Positions 56,335 to 64,000 of a stretch of 64,000 bases of DNA are shown here, piece after piece. The stretch is from Streptomyces indicus (GTDB taxonomy: Bacteria > Actinomycetota > Actinomycetes > Streptomycetales > Streptomycetaceae). The position numbers and the translations under genes are program-made. The notes under the pieces are model-generated. The model was not told where the DNA came from. It saw only the letters and a program-made list of their open reading frames with translations, and did no database searches. The stretch spans positions 1-64,000 of the forward strand of contig NZ_FNFF01000001.1 of NCBI RefSeq assembly GCF_900100315.1, in the 5' to 3' direction. Within the stretch, counting starts at the first letter, position 1. Each line of letters opens with the position of its first letter.

Positions 56335-58410
56335 TCACGCCAGCAGATCGCCCAGCAGCTCCGCGAACTCGTCCGGCGTGACAAGCCGCACGCCCAGGTC
56401 CTCCGCCTTGGTCCGCTTGGAGCCCGCGCCCTCGCCGGCCACCACCATCGAGGTGCGCTTGGAGACGCTGGAGGAGGACTTGCCGCCCGCCCGCTCCACC
56501 AGTTCGTTCATCTGGTTGCGGCTGAGGTCCGCCAGCGCTCCGGTCATCGCGCCGGTGACGACCACGGTCATGCCGTCCAGGGGCCCGGCGGGCCGCTCGT
56601 CCGCCTCCTCCGCCTCCCCCTTCGGGGCCGGGCCGGTGGCGCCGGGCTCCGTCATGTTCACCCCGGCCGCCGCCAACTTGTCGATCACAGGCGCGAGTTC
56701 GGCCAGCTCGGCCACGATCACCGGGGACTTCTCCGGGCCGATGCCCTCCACCTCCTGGACGGCCTCCGCGTCGGCCGCGCGGATCGCGTCCATGGTGGCG
56801 AAGTGCCGGGCGATCCGGCGGGACATGGAGCGTCCGGTGCCGCGCACGCCGAGCGCGCACAGGACGCGCGAGAGCGGCTGGGCCTTGGCCCGCTCGATCG
56901 CGGCCAGCAGGTTGTCCGTGCTCGTCGGGCCCATCCGGTCGAGGGCGAGCAGCTGCTCGCGGGTGAGGGTGAACAGGTCGGCGAGGTCCGCGACGAGGCC
57001 CGCGTCGACGAGCTGGACGACGCGCGAGGCGCCGAGGCCCTCGATGTCGAGCTGGTCGCGTCCCGCGGCATAGCTGAGGGAGGCGACGAGGTGGCAGTTG
57101 CGGCCGCGCTCGCAGCGCCAGCGCTGCTCGCTGGTGTCGATCCCTGAGCCGCACTGCGGACACACCTCGGGGAATACGATCGGCTGCTCGTCACCCGTGC
57201 GCAGATGCGCGACGGGTGCCTCGATGCGCGGGATGATGTCGCCCGCCTTGTAGACCATCACCTGGTCGCCGATCCGCAGGTCGCGGCGGGCGATGTCGGC
57301 GGGATTGTGCAGCGTGGCGTACGTGACGGTGGAACCGTCGATCTCCACCGGCTCGAGCTCGGCGCGCGGGGCGATGACGCCGGTCCGCCCCACGTTCCAC
57401 TCCACCCCCACCAGCTTGGTGATCTTCTCCACGGCGGGCAGCTTGTAGGCGATGGCCCAGCGCGGGGCGCGGGTGCCGAAGCCCGCGTCCTGCTGGTCCG
57501 TGGCGAGGTCCGCCTTGACGACGATGCCGTCGATGCCGAAGGGCAGCTCGGCGCGGAGCGCCCCGATCTCCGCGATGCGCTCCTGCACCTCGTCGATGGT
57601 GGCCACCACCCGGTTCGGGACCTCGGTGGCGTCCGCGGTGTGCACACCGAGCGCGCCGACCAGCGTCATCAGCTCGCCGTGCGGCCGGGTGCGCAGCCGC
57701 TCCGCGAGCTCCTCCGCCGTGTGCTCGGCGGGGATCGCGCCGTATCCGAAGAACAGCATGCGCACCTTGTACGCGCGGTCCTTGGCGCGCAGGCTGCCGG
57801 CGGCGGCACTGCGCGCGTTGGCGAACGGCTCCCCGCCGTGGGCGGTGCGCGCTTCGTTGGCCGCCTCGAACTGCCGCGTGGTCATGAGGACTTCGCCGCG
57901 GATCTCCAGCGTGTACGGTTCGGCGAGCTCGGCGGGCAGGCCTTCGATGCTGTCGATGCCGTGCGAGACGTCCTCGCCGGCCGTGCCGTCGCCGCGGGTG
58001 ATGATGCGGGTGAGCCGGCCCTTGACGTAACGGGCGGCGATCGCCAGGCCGTCCAGCTTCGGCTCGACGCTCCATGCCGTGATCTCGCGGCCGATCCGCC
58101 GCTCCACCCCGGCGGCCCAGGCGGCGAACTGCTCGGCCGAGAAGACGTTGTCCAGCGAGAGCATCGGCACGGAGTGCGGCACGTCGCCCACCGCGGCGCC
58201 GCCCGCGACCTTGCCGGTGGGCGAGTCGGCGAGGACCTCGTCCGGGTGCTCCTTCTCGTACGCCTCGATGGCGCGCACCAACCGGTCGTAGCTGTCGTCG
58301 TCCAGAGCACTGTCGCCACCGGCGTAGTAGGCGGCGGCCGCCTTGGTGGCGGTCGCGACCGCGTCGGCGTAGGCGGAGGCGTCGGCGAGTACGGCAGAAG
58401 TCGTCGTCAT
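56335..58410 (-). CDS. ligA: NAD-dependent DNA ligase, LigA-type
   Basis: 691 residues from ATG 58410 (AGGA 8 nt upstream). Domain order of LigA: short Ia region ([20 protein letters not shown]), adenylation domain with K118 in [11 protein letters not shown] fold, Cys4 zinc finger (CPQCGSG, then RCERGRNC), helix-hairpin-helix ([18 protein letters not shown]) and C-terminal BRCT ([13 protein letters not shown]). Seals nicks using NAD. The N-terminal Ia region and the [16 protein letters not shown] segment differ somewhat from the house-keeping actinobacterial LigA as I recall it, so this may be a second LigA paralogue. Confidence 0.93.
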   Translation of the reverse strand: MTTTSAVLADASAYADAVATATKAAAAYYAGGDSALDDDSYDRLVRAIEAYEKEHPDEVLADSPTGKVAGGAAVGDVPHSVPMLSLDNVFSAEQFAAWAAGVERRIGREITAWSVEPKLDGLAIAARYVKGRLTRIITRGDGTAGEDVSHGIDSIEGLPAELAEPYTLEIRGEVLMTTRQFEAANEARTAHGGEPFANARSAAAGSLRAKDRAYKVRMLFFGYGAIPAEHTAEELAERLRTRPHGELMTLVGALGVHTADATEVPNRVVATIDEVQERIAEIGALRAELPFGIDGIVVKADLATDQQDAGFGTRAPRWAIAYKLPAVEKITKLVGVEWNVGRTGVIAPRAELEPVEIDGSTVTYATLHNPADIARRDLRIGDQVMVYKAGDIIPRIEAPVAHLRTGDEQPIVFPEVCPQCGSGIDTSEQRWRCERGRNCHLVASLSYAAGRDQLDIEGLGASRVVQLVDAGLVADLADLFTLTREQLLALDRMGPTSTDNLLAAIERAKAQPLSRVLCALGVRGTGRSMSRRIARHFATMDAIRAADAEAVQEVEGIGPEKSPVIVAELAELAPVIDKLAAAGVNMTEPGATGPAPKGEAEEADERPAGPLDGMTVVVTGAMTGALADLSRNQMNELVERAGGKSSSSVSKRTSMVVAGEGAGSKRTKAEDLGVRLVTPDEFAELLGDLLA

Positions 58411-58613
58411 GGGCACCATCCTGCCGCTGACCACTGACAATCCGGAGCGCACGGCTCCGCCTGACGCACGGCCCCGACCGGGACCCGGACCGCATCAAGC
58501 CCTCAGGAGTGACCTCACCCGCACCCAGGCGGAAATGAGTATCCGCACTCAAGTCACGGCACCGTCCGGCGCGGACGATGGAGATCGTTCGCCGCCGACC
58601 ACAGGAGTGCCCG

Positions 58614-59282
58614 TTGCTCAGCCGCCTCGCCCGGACCCTCGTCCCCGCCGTCGGACACCTCAGGGTGACCGCGGACCCCGGCGCCTCGCTCGCCCCGGGC
58701 AGCCTGCTCGTCGCGAACCACACGTCGATGGCCGACCCCGCGATCGTGCTGGCCGCACTGGAACGCCTCGGCGTCCGGCCGGTGGTGATGGCCACCGCGG
58801 GCCTGTGGCGCATCCCGCTCCTCGGCGGACTCCTCACCCGCGGAGGGCACATTCCCGTACACCGCGGAGACCGGCGCGCGGCCGAGGCACTCGACCTCGC
58901 CGCCGCCGCACTCGACGCCGGCCGGCTCGTCCTCGTCTACGGCGAAGGCCGCCTGCCCACGCGCCGTGACGCCGCCGAACAGGCGCCCGAGGCCTTCCGC
59001 AGCGGCGTGGCCCGCCTCGTCGAGCGCACCGGCGCCCCGATCGTCCCGGTCGGACAGGCGGGGGCGCGCCGGGTCACGTCGGGGAGCGTGGCCAAGCAAC
59101 TGGCAGGTCTGGCCACCGCCCCGCTGCGGCGTCCGGAGCTGCACGTCCACGTGGGGGCGCCACTCGCCGCGGGTGGGTCCGGTCACCGTGCCGTCCGCAC
59201 ACAGCGGGCGCACGCCGCGGTGACGGCTGCGTGGCGCAGGGCGGCGGGCCACCTCGGCGAGGAGGCCGCACTCGCGGCCTGA
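58614..59282 (+). CDS. 1-acyl-sn-glycerol-3-phosphate acyltransferase-like (PlsC)
   Basis: 222 residues from TTG 58614, preferred because AGGAG lies 6 nt upstream; ATG 58578 in the same frame has none. PlsC motifs: NHTSMADP (the NHx4D catalytic motif), GGHIPVHRGD, VLVYGEGRLPTR in the place of FPEGTRS, and APIVPVGQ. Transfers an acyl chain to lysophospholipid at the membrane. Divergent from the ligase gene. Confidence 0.9.
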   Translation: MLSRLARTLVPAVGHLRVTADPGASLAPGSLLVANHTSMADPAIVLAALERLGVRPVVMATAGLWRIPLLGGLLTRGGHIPVHRGDRRAAEALDLAAAALDAGRLVLVYGEGRLPTRRDAAEQAPEAFRSGVARLVERTGAPIVPVGQAGARRVTSGSVAKQLAGLATAPLRRPELHVHVGAPLAAGGSGHRAVRTQRAHAAVTAAWRRAAGHLGEEAALAA

Positions 59283-59434
59283 CGGCAGGCCGTGGCCGCG
59301 CACACACGCACCCTCTGTCAGCGGTTGAAGGACCTCGCACCACAGGCCTGTTCACCTCCTGACCCGCATCGACGGCCGCCCCGTACGGCGCAGTGCAGCG
59401 CGCCCGCCGGACCCGGGCTGTCTTGACTGGTGCC

Positions 59435-60652
59435 GTGGACACTGATCAGCGGACCCCCGCCGCCGCGTACCGGAACCTGGTCATGGCGACCGTCGGGTTC
59501 ACGCTCACCTTCTGGGCCTGGGACCTGATCGCGCCCCTGGCGTCGGGGTACCGGGACCGGCTCGGCCTGAGTTCCTTCCAGCAGTCGCTGCTGGTCGCGA
59601 TCCCAGTACTCGTCGGATCGGTCGGGCGGATCCCCGCGGGCGCGCTGACCGACCGGTACGGGGCCCGGCTGATGTTCCCGCTGGTCTCCGCGCTCACCAT
59701 CGTTCCCGTCCTGTTGCTCATCCCCGTCAAGGACAGCTACGGCCTGCTGCTTGTGACCGCGCTGCTGCTTGGGCTCGGCGGCACGACGTTCGCCATCGGC
59801 GTGCCCCTGGTCAACTCCTGGTTTCCGCCCGGGCGCCGGGGGTTCGCCCTCGGCGTGTTCGGGATGGGCACCGGCGGCGTGGCGCTGTCGGGGTATTTCA
59901 CGCCGCGGATCGCCGCGCACGGCGAGAACCTGCCGTTCCTCGTCGTCGCCGGCGCGCTGGCGGCGTTCGCCGTCCTCGGCGCACTGCTGATCACCGACCA
60001 TCCCGACCGGAAGGTCCCCGCCGCCTCGCTCGGCTCCCGGCTGCGCCAGGCGGGCGGGCTGCGGGTCACCTGGGAGCTGTCGGCGCTCTACGCCATCGGC
60101 TTCGGCGGGGTCGTCGCCTTCGGCGTCTACCTCCCCACCTACCTCAAGACCTGGTACGACCTCTCCCCCACCGACGCGGGGACCAAGGCCGCGGGCTTCG
60201 CGCTGGTGACCGTGATCTTCCGGCCGATCGGCGGGCGCCTGTCGGACCGCTTCCACCCCGCCGTCGTAACCGCGGGAGCCCTGGCCGTGGTCGCCCTGTT
60301 CGCCGTGGTGCAGGCCTTCGACCCGCCGCTCGCGCCGTTCGCGACCATCGCGCTCCTGGTGATGGCCGCGGGTCTCGGCGCCGCCGGCGGCAGCGTCTTC
60401 GCCCTGGTCGCCCAGGTCACCCCGCAGCCCCAGGTGGGCAGCGTGACCGGCATCGTGGGCGCGATGGGCGGCCTGGGCGGCTTCGTGCCACCACTCCTGA
60501 TGGGCGCCATCTACAGCGCCAAGGACTCGTACTCCATCGGCTTCATGCTCCTGTCGGACCTGGCGCTGGCGGGCTGTGTGTACGCGTATCTCCGCATGCG
60601 CACGCCGAGCGCCCCGAGCACCGCGGCGCCGGCGCTTGGCCTCGACCGGTAG
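59435..60652 (+). CDS. MFS transporter, NarK-like nitrate/nitrite type
   Basis: 405 residues from GTG 59435 (no clear ribosome site, perhaps leaderless). Twelve hydrophobic helices; VGSVGRIPAGALTDRYGARL is the MFS loop 2-3 motif, and LLLGLGGTTFAIGVPLVNSW with FGMGTGGVAL resembles the NNP signature of nitrate/nitrite transporters. IGGRLSDRFHPAVV is the second loop copy. Substrate best guess nitrate or nitrite. No reductase gene is in the window. Confidence 0.88.
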   Translation: MDTDQRTPAAAYRNLVMATVGFTLTFWAWDLIAPLASGYRDRLGLSSFQQSLLVAIPVLVGSVGRIPAGALTDRYGARLMFPLVSALTIVPVLLLIPVKDSYGLLLVTALLLGLGGTTFAIGVPLVNSWFPPGRRGFALGVFGMGTGGVALSGYFTPRIAAHGENLPFLVVAGALAAFAVLGALLITDHPDRKVPAASLGSRLRQAGGLRVTWELSALYAIGFGGVVAFGVYLPTYLKTWYDLSPTDAGTKAAGFALVTVIFRPIGGRLSDRFHPAVVTAGALAVVALFAVVQAFDPPLAPFATIALLVMAAGLGAAGGSVFALVAQVTPQPQVGSVTGIVGAMGGLGGFVPPLLMGAIYSAKDSYSIGFMLLSDLALAGCVYAYLRMRTPSAPSTAAPALGLDR

Positions 60653-60664
60653 GCGCACGGATCC

Positions 60665-60886
60665 TCAGGGAGTCGCCTCCGAGTCCGCGGCATGCCGGCT
60701 GCGCGCCGCCGCGAGGGCGGCGTCGAAGTCCCGCTGCGTGTCGTCGCACCAGTGCAGGAGATCGGTCAGCACCCGGCGCAGGGACTCGCTCGGGCTGTGC
60801 CGCCAGCCGTCGGCGGAGAGGGTGTACGTCTCCAGTGCGGCGTTGGCGCGCCGCACCGCCGCGTCGTGCTCGTCCGTCGCTGCCAT
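60665..60886 (-). CDS. Small hypothetical helical protein
   Basis: 73 residues, AGGAG 7 nt before ATG 60886. HDAAVRRANAALETYTLSAD and RVLTDLLHWCDDTQRDFDAA suggest two or three amphipathic helices. Stops 12 bp from the convergent MFS gene. Short soluble proteins with a DLLHWCD element recur in actinobacteria; role unknown. Confidence 0.7.
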   Translation of the reverse strand: MAATDEHDAAVRRANAALETYTLSADGWRHSPSESLRRVLTDLLHWCDDTQRDFDAALAAARSRHAADSEATP

Positions 60887-61092
60887 GCGCAGGCTCCTGA
60901 CCTTGAGGTTCGGTGGTGTGGCCGAAGGAGGCCACCCATGAACTTTAAGGCATTGCAATTTTGGCCTCACTCCAAGTCCAGTAAGGCTCTCGGTCGCGGA
61001 CCGAGCGAGGCAACCGTTCCCGTCCCGGCGGCAACCGAGGAGTGGCAGGCTCTCCCCGCACGGGAGTCCCCCTCACCTCGAAGGACCCATCA

Positions 61093-62079
61093 GTGACCCC
61101 TCGTTCGCATCGCGGCCCGTCCCGCAGACGGCGCGCGCAGCGCAGGAGACGGACGTCCTCCATACGACGCCCCGCCCTGCGGCCCGCTCTTCTCGGCGTC
61201 GCCACCGTCTGCGCCGTGGCCGTCCTCGCGGCCGTCGTCATGGCGCTCGGCCCCGGGCGGGACACCTCCTCCGCCGGCTCTGCGGCAGCCACCGGGCCCG
61301 CGAGCCCACCCGCCGTCACCTCTCGCGCCACTGAATCGCCCACCCCGTCGCCCAAGGTCACAGCGGGCAGCAGGACTCCGACGCCGACCGCGAGCCGCAC
61401 CTCGAAGCGCCCCTCCGCCACGACACCTGCGGCCGGGAAGCCCGCCGCGGGAAGCGCAGCCGCCCTCGCCGGGCGGATCAGGCCGGGGGTCGCCTACCAG
61501 GGATCCGCCACGTTCTACGACGCCGGGGACGGCGACGGCGCCTGCTCGTTCGGGCCCGCGGGCGAGGTGCTGACCGCGGCCATGAACAGCACCGACTACG
61601 AGACGGCCAAGGCGTGCGGCGCCCACGTCCGGGTCCGCGCCGCGAACGGCGCGACCGTCACGGTCAGGATCACCAACGAGTGCCCGACCTGCCGCACGGG
61701 CCAACTCGACCTCAGCGCCGCGGCGTTCGCGCGGCTCGCCGCACCCGTCAAGGGGCAGATCCCGGTCACCTGGCAGCTGGTGAGCCCCGGCGCGGCCCAG
61801 CCGCTGTCGCTCCGGTACAAGACGGGTTCGAGCCGGTACTGGTGCGGGATCCAGGCACTCGGCCACCGCAACCCGGTGGCCCGCCTCGAAGTCCGCACCG
61901 GCGGCGTGTGGCGCGCGCTGCCCCGTACGGACTACAACTACTTCCTCGCCGAGGACGGCCGCGGCTGCGGGGGCGACATCCGGCTCACCGACATCTACGG
62001 CGAGCGGCTGGTGTTCACCGGGATCGCGATCCGGCCGAACACCGTCCAGGCGACCCGCGCCCAGTTCGCCGCCCGCTGA
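61093..62079 (+). CDS. Secreted expansin-like / double-psi beta-barrel protein
   Basis: 328 residues from GTG 61093 (AAGGA 7 nt upstream). A basic start (RRRRAQRRRRTS) and one membrane helix or signal (LLGVATVCAVAVLAAVVMAL) lead to a Thr/Pro/Ser stalk. The C-terminal 200 residues match bacterial expansins (EXLX1-like): YQGSATFYDAGDGDGACSFG, NECPTCRTGQLDLSAAAFAR with the key DLS Asp, then a second domain (YWCGIQALGH, DYNYFLAEDG). Expansins loosen polysaccharide networks without hydrolysis. Confidence 0.87.
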   Translation: MTPRSHRGPSRRRRAQRRRRTSSIRRPALRPALLGVATVCAVAVLAAVVMALGPGRDTSSAGSAAATGPASPPAVTSRATESPTPSPKVTAGSRTPTPTASRTSKRPSATTPAAGKPAAGSAAALAGRIRPGVAYQGSATFYDAGDGDGACSFGPAGEVLTAAMNSTDYETAKACGAHVRVRAANGATVTVRITNECPTCRTGQLDLSAAAFARLAAPVKGQIPVTWQLVSPGAAQPLSLRYKTGSSRYWCGIQALGHRNPVARLEVRTGGVWRALPRTDYNYFLAEDGRGCGGDIRLTDIYGERLVFTGIAIRPNTVQATRAQFAAR

Positions 62080-62183
62080 CGCCGAGGGCCCTGGCCCCTC
62101 CCCGGGCCGGAAAGCTGCCGGAAATCCGCAGGTCGGGCGTACAGTTCCGCGCACAAGATCCTGAGGCGATACGGGGAGGGTGC

Positions 62184-63317
62184 ATGGCAGTCCACGGCAC
62201 GGTGGCCGCCGGTTTCGAGGGCGTATGCGAGGAGTTCGCGTCGTTCCTGGAGCGCGAGGAGCACGACCCCGGGGCACAGCTGGTGGTGTACCGGGGTGGC
62301 GAGCGGGTCGTGGATCTGTGGTCGGCAGGCGTCACGGCCGAGTCGCTGCTGGCTGTGTTCTCCTCCACGAAGGGCGCGATGGCCCTGGTGGCCGCGCTCC
62401 TCGTGCAGGACGGCGTGCTCGACCTGGACCGCACGGTGGCCTCGTACTGGCCGGAGTTCGCCGGCCGCGGCAAGGACGGCATCACCCTGCGCGAGGTGCT
62501 CGCGCACCGGGCCGGGCTGGTCGGCATCGACCGCGGGTTCACCCGCGAGGAGCTGGCCGACGACCGGCGGATCGCCGAACTGCTCGCGGATCAGCGCCCG
62601 TTCTGGCAGCCGGGGCAGTTCTTCGGCTACCACGGCTATGTGATCGGCGCGCTGGTCGGCGAGGTGATCGTCCGCGCGACGGGGCGCACCCTTCAGGAGT
62701 GGTACGAGGAGCGGATCCGCGCCCCGTACGGGCTCGACCTGTGGCTGGGGCTGCCGGAGTCGGAGGAGCCGCGGTTCCTCAGCACGCTGCCGATGCTGAC
62801 CACGCCCGAGCAGCAGGCCGAGCTGGACGCCGCCCCGTACAGCAGGTTCAGCCTCGGCGGGATCGCGTTCAACGAGCACGCGCCCGACGCCGTCGAACTG
62901 GAGGAGTTCGTGAACGCGCGTCCGGTGCGGGCGAAGGGCCAGGCGTCGTGCGGCGGCATCGGGTCCGCGCGCGGCCTGGCCGGGATGTACGCGGCGGCAG
63001 CGTTCGGACTGGACGGGCGCGCCCCGCTCCTGGAGCCCAACACCGCCGCCGAGTTCGCCCGGATCCACTCGGCCGGTACGGATCTGGTGAGCGACTCGGT
63101 GAAGCAGTTCGGTCTCGGCTTCAACACCATCGCCGGCAGTTTCGCCTCCGTCGCCGCCGGTTCCTTCGGGCACAGCGGCGCCGCGGGCTCGCTCGCCTTC
63201 GCCGATCCGCGGCAGGGCTTCGCGTACGCGTACACCCGTCGCCGCTACGCCTACCCCGGTGGCGCAGCCCCGGAGAACGCGGGGCTGCTGTGGTCGGTGG
63301 CGCGGGCGCTGCGCTGA
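62184..63317 (+). CDS. Serine hydrolase of the beta-lactamase/esterase (class C-like) fold
   Basis: 377 residues; GGGGAGGG just before ATG 62184. Nucleophile motif S60-S-T-K63 (AVFSSTKGAMALVAAL), second element YHGY in PGQFFGYHGYVIGALVG, and a late HSG (GSFGHSGAAGSLAFADP) matching the KTG-like position. No signal peptide, so an intracellular esterase (EstB-like) or lactamase-fold peptidase is more likely than antibiotic resistance. Follows the expansin-like gene by 104 bp on the same strand. Confidence 0.92.
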   Translation: MAVHGTVAAGFEGVCEEFASFLEREEHDPGAQLVVYRGGERVVDLWSAGVTAESLLAVFSSTKGAMALVAALLVQDGVLDLDRTVASYWPEFAGRGKDGITLREVLAHRAGLVGIDRGFTREELADDRRIAELLADQRPFWQPGQFFGYHGYVIGALVGEVIVRATGRTLQEWYEERIRAPYGLDLWLGLPESEEPRFLSTLPMLTTPEQQAELDAAPYSRFSLGGIAFNEHAPDAVELEEFVNARPVRAKGQASCGGIGSARGLAGMYAAAAFGLDGRAPLLEPNTAAEFARIHSAGTDLVSDSVKQFGLGFNTIAGSFASVAAGSFGHSGAAGSLAFADPRQGFAYAYTRRRYAYPGGAAPENAGLLWSVARALR

Positions 63318-63425
63318 CGCGCGCGCTGCCCGTATGGCGCGACCGCGGGATGGCCGGGAGAGCCGCAACCGCGCCGGACCGTCAACGCGTCCTCGTCCCG
63401 GGGGACTTGAGAGCGGGGGCCGCGG

Positions 63426-64000
63426 ATGGAGACCAAGCGCGTCGAGACCGAGCCGTGTCCGCAGTGCGGCGCCGGGATGCCGGTGCACGCCGGCCATGTG
63501 GTGTGGTGCCGCGCCTGCGACTGGAACGTGGCGCCGGAACTGTTCGTGTTCGGCCTCGACCGCACCGCCGAGCGGCGCGCCGAGGTCGCCGGGCAGCGGG
63601 CCGAGCAGGTGTACCAGGAGCTGGTCAGGACCGGGGACTTCGGCCGCCGCTCGCGCTGGACGGCCGCGCGGATCGCCGCGTACGCCCTGTCCTGCGGTGT
63701 CACCGGCGCGGCCGTGGCGGTCGCGGCCGGTGCGGTGGCGCTGCTCGTCACCGGCTGGTGGAATCCGCTGAGTCTCGCGCTCGGGCTCGCCCTGCTGCTC
63801 TTCTCGGCGGTGCTGCGTCCTTGGGTGCCGCCTCTGCCGCGTCAACTGCCGCGTCTGGACCGGAAGTCCGCGCCCCGTCTGTTCGCGCTCGTCGACAAGG
63901 TGGCACGGGAGGTCGGCACGCGCGGCGTGGACCTGGTCGTCCTGGTGCCTGGCTTCAACGCGTACGTCACCTCGCGCCGCCCCCGGCAGCGGGTGCTGAC
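63426..64000 (+). CDS. M48-type peptidase, N-terminal part (cut by window edge)
   Basis: 191 residues seen from ATG 63426 (GCGGGGG upstream), still open at the right edge. An N-terminal zinc ribbon (CPQCGAGMPVHAGHVVWCRA with CDWN after it) precedes two hydrophobic helices (AYALSCGVTGAAVAVAAGAV and LSLALGLALLLFSAVL) and the start of a peptidase region (LVDKVAREVGTRGVDLVVLV, FNAYVTSRRP) like M48 HtpX proteins. The HExxH site would lie beyond the window. Zinc-ribbon M48 proteins of Streptomyces are membrane proteases of unknown target. Confidence 0.82.
   Translation, partial: METKRVETEPCPQCGAGMPVHAGHVVWCRACDWNVAPELFVFGLDRTAERRAEVAGQRAEQVYQELVRTGDFGRRSRWTAARIAAYALSCGVTGAAVAVAAGAVALLVTGWWNPLSLALGLALLLFSAVLRPWVPPLPRQLPRLDRKSAPRLFALVDKVAREVGTRGVDLVVLVPGFNAYVTSRRPRQRVL

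Noticed and set aside
61093..63317. The serine hydrolase as an antibiotic resistance beta-lactamase.
   Set aside because: No signal peptide and the motif set (SSTK, YHGY, HSG) fits EstB-like esterases of the same fold better.

Overview
The window is high-GC actinobacterial chromosome, almost certainly Streptomyces. Codons end mostly in G or C, GTG and TTG starts are common behind AGGAGG-type ribosome sites, and the families present (DUF5133, DUF6479, DUF6629, SigB-type sigma factor, SpoIIE-type phosphatases, small CsbD proteins, ricin-lectin hydrolases) are typical of the genus. I saw no rRNA, tRNA, CRISPR array, insertion sequence or prophage. The mix of secreted hydrolases, stress proteins and signalling genes looks like accessory or arm-proximal chromosome.

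Layout. 1-8.7 kb: end of a CGNR zinc-finger gene, a membrane protein, a Ser/Thr kinase with an extracytoplasmic ricin domain, a PHP phosphoesterase, small membrane proteins, a CBS protein, a secreted protein with an 8-bp tandem repeat at its stop, and a membrane-anchored HTH regulator. 8.7-13.4 kb: a two-gene secreted carbohydrate operon (sugar dehydrogenase-PKD-CBM-ricin, then ThuA-DUF1080-ricin) whose lectin modules are almost identical DNA. 13.9-25.6 kb: regulatory and stress island with STAS-ANTAR-GAF protein, hemerythrin, SigB-type sigma factor, anti-sigma-type ATPase, response regulator, CHASE3 histidine kinase, receiver-SpoIIE phosphatase and small stress proteins, several joined by 4-bp start/stop overlaps. 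26.5-29.6 kb: GH16 glucanase behind a CebR-like operator and an LCP cell-wall ligase. 30.4-34.0 kb: minus-strand set of repeat protein, JmjC oxygenase, sucrase/ferredoxin-like protein and DUF3500 protein. 34.2-45.1 kb: DJ-1 protein, stand-alone LigD-type polymerase, cardiolipin-synthase-like PLD, peroxiredoxin-DoxX pair, indolepyruvate ferredoxin oxidoreductase with divergent Lrp regulator, and a GntR regulator behind a dre-like site. 45.2-64 kb: STAS, MarR and degenerate SpoIIE-type proteins, CsbD, an amino-acid permease, GlsB, a DUF985 cupin, GNAT, a GH101 glycosidase, a metallophosphatase, an NAD-dependent DNA ligase, PlsC, an MFS transporter, an expansin-like protein, a serine hydrolase and the start of an M48 peptidase.

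The most unusual system is at 31.4-34.0 kb. A 105-residue protein made of four 23-residue Gly/Ala/Asp repeats, each with one His, is followed at once by a JmjC-type 2-oxoglutarate oxygenase and a thioredoxin-fold ferredoxin-like protein. Between repeats the DNA differs at codon third positions while the protein is the same. The repeat-gene stop codon lies next to the ribosome site of the oxygenase. This suggests a dedicated oxygenase and substrate pair, possibly a peptide-modification system. That is inference.
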